Under the pieces are notes generated by a model that was not told where the DNA came from, did not search any database, and saw only the letters and a list, made by a program, of their open reading frames with translations. The position numbers were made by a program, and so were the translations under genes. A stretch of DNA of 64,000 nt, taken from Cellulomonas sp. Root485 (lineage in GTDB: Bacteria; Actinomycetota; Actinomycetes; Actinomycetales; Cellulomonadaceae). Within the stretch, counting starts at the first letter, position 1; every line of letters begins with the position of its first letter. Below are positions 62,016-64,000 of the stretch, piece by piece. The stretch is from assembly GCF_001426705.1 (NCBI RefSeq), contig NZ_LMFC01000001.1:1641355-1705354 (forward strand), written 5' to 3'.

Positions 62016-62960
62016 ATGGCGATCCACCACCAGCTCAGGTCCTCGGGTGACCCGTACTTCGCGCACGAGACATACCGCCACCTGCGCACCATGCTCGTCG
62101 CGCTCCCCGTGCTCCTGCTCCTCGGCCTCGTCGGCGCAGCGTTCGCCTTCGGTCTCGACTCCATCCAGGGCTCCATCAGCGCGTACTACCTGGGCCCGAT
62201 GCGGGACGTCTTCGTCGGCTGCATGGTCGGGATCGCGGTGTGCCTCGTCGCCTACCGGGGTGAGGCCCTCGAGGACTACGCCCTGAACCTCGCCGGCTTC
62301 TACGCGCTGTTCGTCGCGTTCGTCCCGACGCAGCTGGCGCACTCGCTCGCGAAGCTCGAGACGGAGCAGGAGCGGGCCGACGTCGTCACCTCCCTGCGTG
62401 TCACCGTCACCGCCGTCCTGCTGGTCACCGCCGCGTTCCTCGTCCTGGAGGCGAAGACCGGTCACTGGCCGTACCGCGAGCTGCGCAAGAACACCGTGAC
62501 CAGGTGGTTCTTCCGGATCTCCACCGTCCTCGCGGTCGCGTTCCTCGTGCTGCTCGTGTGGCGCACCGTCGAGGGGACGACCTTCGACAACGTCCACCTC
62601 GCGGCCGCCCTGCTGCTCGTCGCCAGCATGGCGACCGCCGTCGCGAGCTACGCCTGGCCCGCACCGACCGGCTCGCTGCGCCCACCCACGGCGGGGTCGA
62701 GGAGGCGCAGGGAGTCCGGGAGCACGGGCGACGGCACGGGCACGTACCAGTGGATCTTCTGGCTCATGGTGGTCGGCGGGATCGTCATCGCCGTCGTCGC
62801 CAAGCTGGTGTTCACCTCGGAGTACGCGGTGATCATCGCGGAGCTGTGGGAGCTCGGGTTGTTCGTCGCGTTCTGGCTCATCCAGACGATCCAGAAGTGG
62901 GAGCCGCCGACGGCCGGAGAGCTGCAGCAGGCGACGGAGGGGGCGACCGGGGGCGCCTGA
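62016..62960 (+). CDS. Membrane protein of unknown function
   Basis: A 314-residue protein with eight predicted membrane segments. The segment SISAYYLGPMRDVFVGCMVG after helix 1 is a pattern I recall from DUF998-like proteins. ALNLAGFYALFVAFVPTQLA and SEYAVIIAELWELGLFVAFW are other likely conserved stretches. A charged loop interrupts the C-terminal half (about 220-243). No enzymatic motif is visible. It is divergent from the GH27 gene and 48 bases from phhA, so it may be co-transcribed with the latter. Confidence 0.7.
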   Translation: MAIHHQLRSSGDPYFAHETYRHLRTMLVALPVLLLLGLVGAAFAFGLDSIQGSISAYYLGPMRDVFVGCMVGIAVCLVAYRGEALEDYALNLAGFYALFVAFVPTQLAHSLAKLETEQERADVVTSLRVTVTAVLLVTAAFLVLEAKTGHWPYRELRKNTVTRWFFRISTVLAVAFLVLLVWRTVEGTTFDNVHLAAALLLVASMATAVASYAWPAPTGSLRPPTAGSRRRRESGSTGDGTGTYQWIFWLMVVGGIVIAVVAKLVFTSEYAVIIAELWELGLFVAFWLIQTIQKWEPPTAGELQQATEGATGGA

Positions 62961-63008
62961 CCCGTGTGGGGGATGCGTCGCCCGCGCTTCTGGCGTAGAA
63001 CGGATCGC

Positions 63009-63899
63009 ATGTTCGAAGAGGGTCAGCTGTACGCCCCCGTCACCGCGGACGAGGACGGCAAGGCCACCGTGCACCTCGCGGACGACCACCCGGGCGCCAA
63101 CGACGACGCCTACCGCCGGCGCCGGAACGAGATCGCCGCCCCGGCACTCGCCTGGCAGCCCGGCGACCCGGTGCCGCGCGTCGACTACACCGACTCCGAG
63201 AACGCGATCTGGGAGACGGTCTGCCGCGAGCTCGCGCCGAAGCACGAGCGCCTCGCGATCCGCGGCTACCTGGAGGGCAAGGAAGCCCTCGCGCTGCCCA
63301 CCGACCACGTGCCGCAGCTGGACGAGGTCAGCGCGGGCCTGGACCCGATCAGCGGGTTCCGGCTCCACCCGGCCGCGGGGCTCGTGCCCCTCGACGTCTT
63401 CTACGGGTCGCTCGCGGACGGGGTGTTCCACTCGACCCAGTACCTGCGCCACCCGTCGCAGCCGCTGTACACGCCGGAGCCGGACATCCTCCATGAGGTC
63501 GTGGGGCACTGCAATCTCCTGGCGAACCCCGCGATCGCCGAGGTCAAGCGCCGTGCCGGGGAGGCTGCGCGCCGGTGCGAGACCGCCGAGGGACTGCAGT
63601 ACGTGGCCGACGTCTTCTGGTTCACGATCGAGTTCGGCGTCATGTACGAGGACGGCGAGCTGCGTGCCTACGGAGCCGGTCTGCTCTCCTCCTACGGCGA
63701 GATCGAGGAGTTCCGCGGCGCCGACATCCGTCCGGTGGACTTCGACCAGATGGCCACGCTCGCCTACGACATCAGCCACTACCAGCCGATCCTGTTCGCG
63801 TGCGACGGCATGAGCGAGCTCACCGACCGGGTGGCGGGATTCTTCGCCGAGTTCGACGACGAGGTGGCGGCCCGGCTCGTGCCGCGGAACTCCGCCTAG
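63009..63899 (+). CDS. phhA: Phenylalanine 4-monooxygenase (aromatic amino acid hydroxylase)
   Basis: A 296-residue non-haem iron enzyme that hydroxylates phenylalanine to tyrosine with a pterin cofactor. The iron ligands His162 and His167 (ILHEVVGHCNLL) and Glu208 (FWFTIEFG) are in place. RLHPAAGLVPLDVFYGSLAD resembles the pterin-binding loop. There is no N-terminal ACT domain, as usual for bacteria. The ATG at 63009 is preferred over an in-frame GTG at 62964, which adds a 15-residue Arg-rich leader. The stop overlaps that of the convergent partial gene by two bases. Confidence 0.9.
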   Translation: MFEEGQLYAPVTADEDGKATVHLADDHPGANDDAYRRRRNEIAAPALAWQPGDPVPRVDYTDSENAIWETVCRELAPKHERLAIRGYLEGKEALALPTDHVPQLDEVSAGLDPISGFRLHPAAGLVPLDVFYGSLADGVFHSTQYLRHPSQPLYTPEPDILHEVVGHCNLLANPAIAEVKRRAGEAARRCETAEGLQYVADVFWFTIEFGVMYEDGELRAYGAGLLSSYGEIEEFRGADIRPVDFDQMATLAYDISHYQPILFACDGMSELTDRVAGFFAEFDDEVAARLVPRNSA

Positions 63900-64000
63900 A
63901 CGAGCAGGTGCTGCCGGAAGAACGCGGCGAGCTCGTCCGTCGCGTCGAGCGGCAGGACCGCCGCGACGTAATGGTCGGGCCGGACGACGACGACGCAGCC
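63896..64000 (-). CDS. FAD-dependent monooxygenase, C-terminal end only
   Basis: Thirty-four codons of a gene that begins beyond position 64000. The tail reads CVVVVRPDHYVAAVLPLDAT and ELAAFFRQHLLV. The VVRPDHYVA stretch matches the thioredoxin-like C-terminal domain of phenol-hydroxylase-type flavoprotein monooxygenases, compare LVRPDGYIA in the gene at 49904-51526. Two such enzymes and phhA in one window suggest aromatic-compound metabolism. Confidence 0.65.
   Translation of the reverse strand, partial: GCVVVVRPDHYVAAVLPLDATDELAAFFRQHLLV

Overview
The window is about 64 kb of very GC-rich, densely coded DNA with many GTG starts and ATGA/GTGA stop-start overlaps. It looks like a chromosomal segment of a high-GC Gram-positive actinomycete. 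Secreted, modular polysaccharide-degrading enzymes (GH16, GH43, GH27, all with ricin-type CBM13 modules), ANTAR antiterminators, a class III type PfkA and a PdtaR-like regulator suggest a Cellulomonas-like member of the Cellulomonadaceae. The family-level guess is inference; no ribosomal RNA is present.

Region 1 (1-18.6 kb) is core housekeeping: the end of coaE, rpsA with a visible promoter, pfkA, a SAM methyltransferase, an acetate symporter operon (DUF485-actP), polA, a hotdog thioesterase, a GNAT protein, and a complete branched-chain amino acid ABC transporter. The transporter's permease and ATPase genes (livHMGF) form one operon; its binding lipoprotein gene (livK) lies 1.5 kb beyond it on the opposite strand. 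A PdtaR-like ANTAR response regulator follows.

Region 2 (18.6-29.6 kb) is more accessory: a secreted beta-propeller protein, a tRNA with a CAA anticodon but only a five-nucleotide variable region, a MarR-type regulator beside an MBL-hydrolase/SnoaL operon with a perfect palindrome between them, a 1549-residue secreted multicopper oxidase, a gene fragment resembling a glycogen-debranching enzyme, a PAS-ANTAR-STAS protein, an orphan ANTAR fragment, and MTA phosphorylase.

Region 3 (29.6-37.7 kb) looks like one functional locus on both strands: a zinc-ribbon-containing nucleotide-sugar epimerase, a two-component system, a GT2 glycosyltransferase, a DUF2064 transferase, a methyltransferase, a small membrane protein, a cytochrome b/molybdopterin oxidoreductase and a polytopic membrane protein. 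I read it as an uncharacterised envelope glycan/redox system.

Region 4 (38.0-49.8 kb) is a metal and sulfur stress island: a DUF6803-like membrane protein, a thioredoxin-like ferredoxin, SHOCT and DUF305 proteins, a P1B ATPase with a CPD motif, a two-component system with 11-bp direct repeats upstream, then CoA-disulfide reductase-rhodanese, rhodanese, a 38-residue cysteine-rich miniprotein, and a CsoR/CstR-family repressor whose ligand set (Cys, Gly, Cys) fits persulfide sensing better than copper. Matching ATACCCC/GGGGTAT operators precede both the ATPase and the reductase, and the second overlaps the -10 box of an apparently leaderless gene. arsA and arsD follow, with a nested palindromic operator but no arsR or efflux pump in view.

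Region 5 (49.9-64 kb) holds an aromatic-type FAD monooxygenase, a ZIP transporter with altered motif residues, an alpha/beta hydrolase, an SNF2-type ATPase, a DUF3800-like protein, the carbohydrate-active enzymes with palindromic operators in front of each transcription unit, an unknown membrane protein, phenylalanine hydroxylase, and the C-terminus of a second FAD monooxygenase running off the end.
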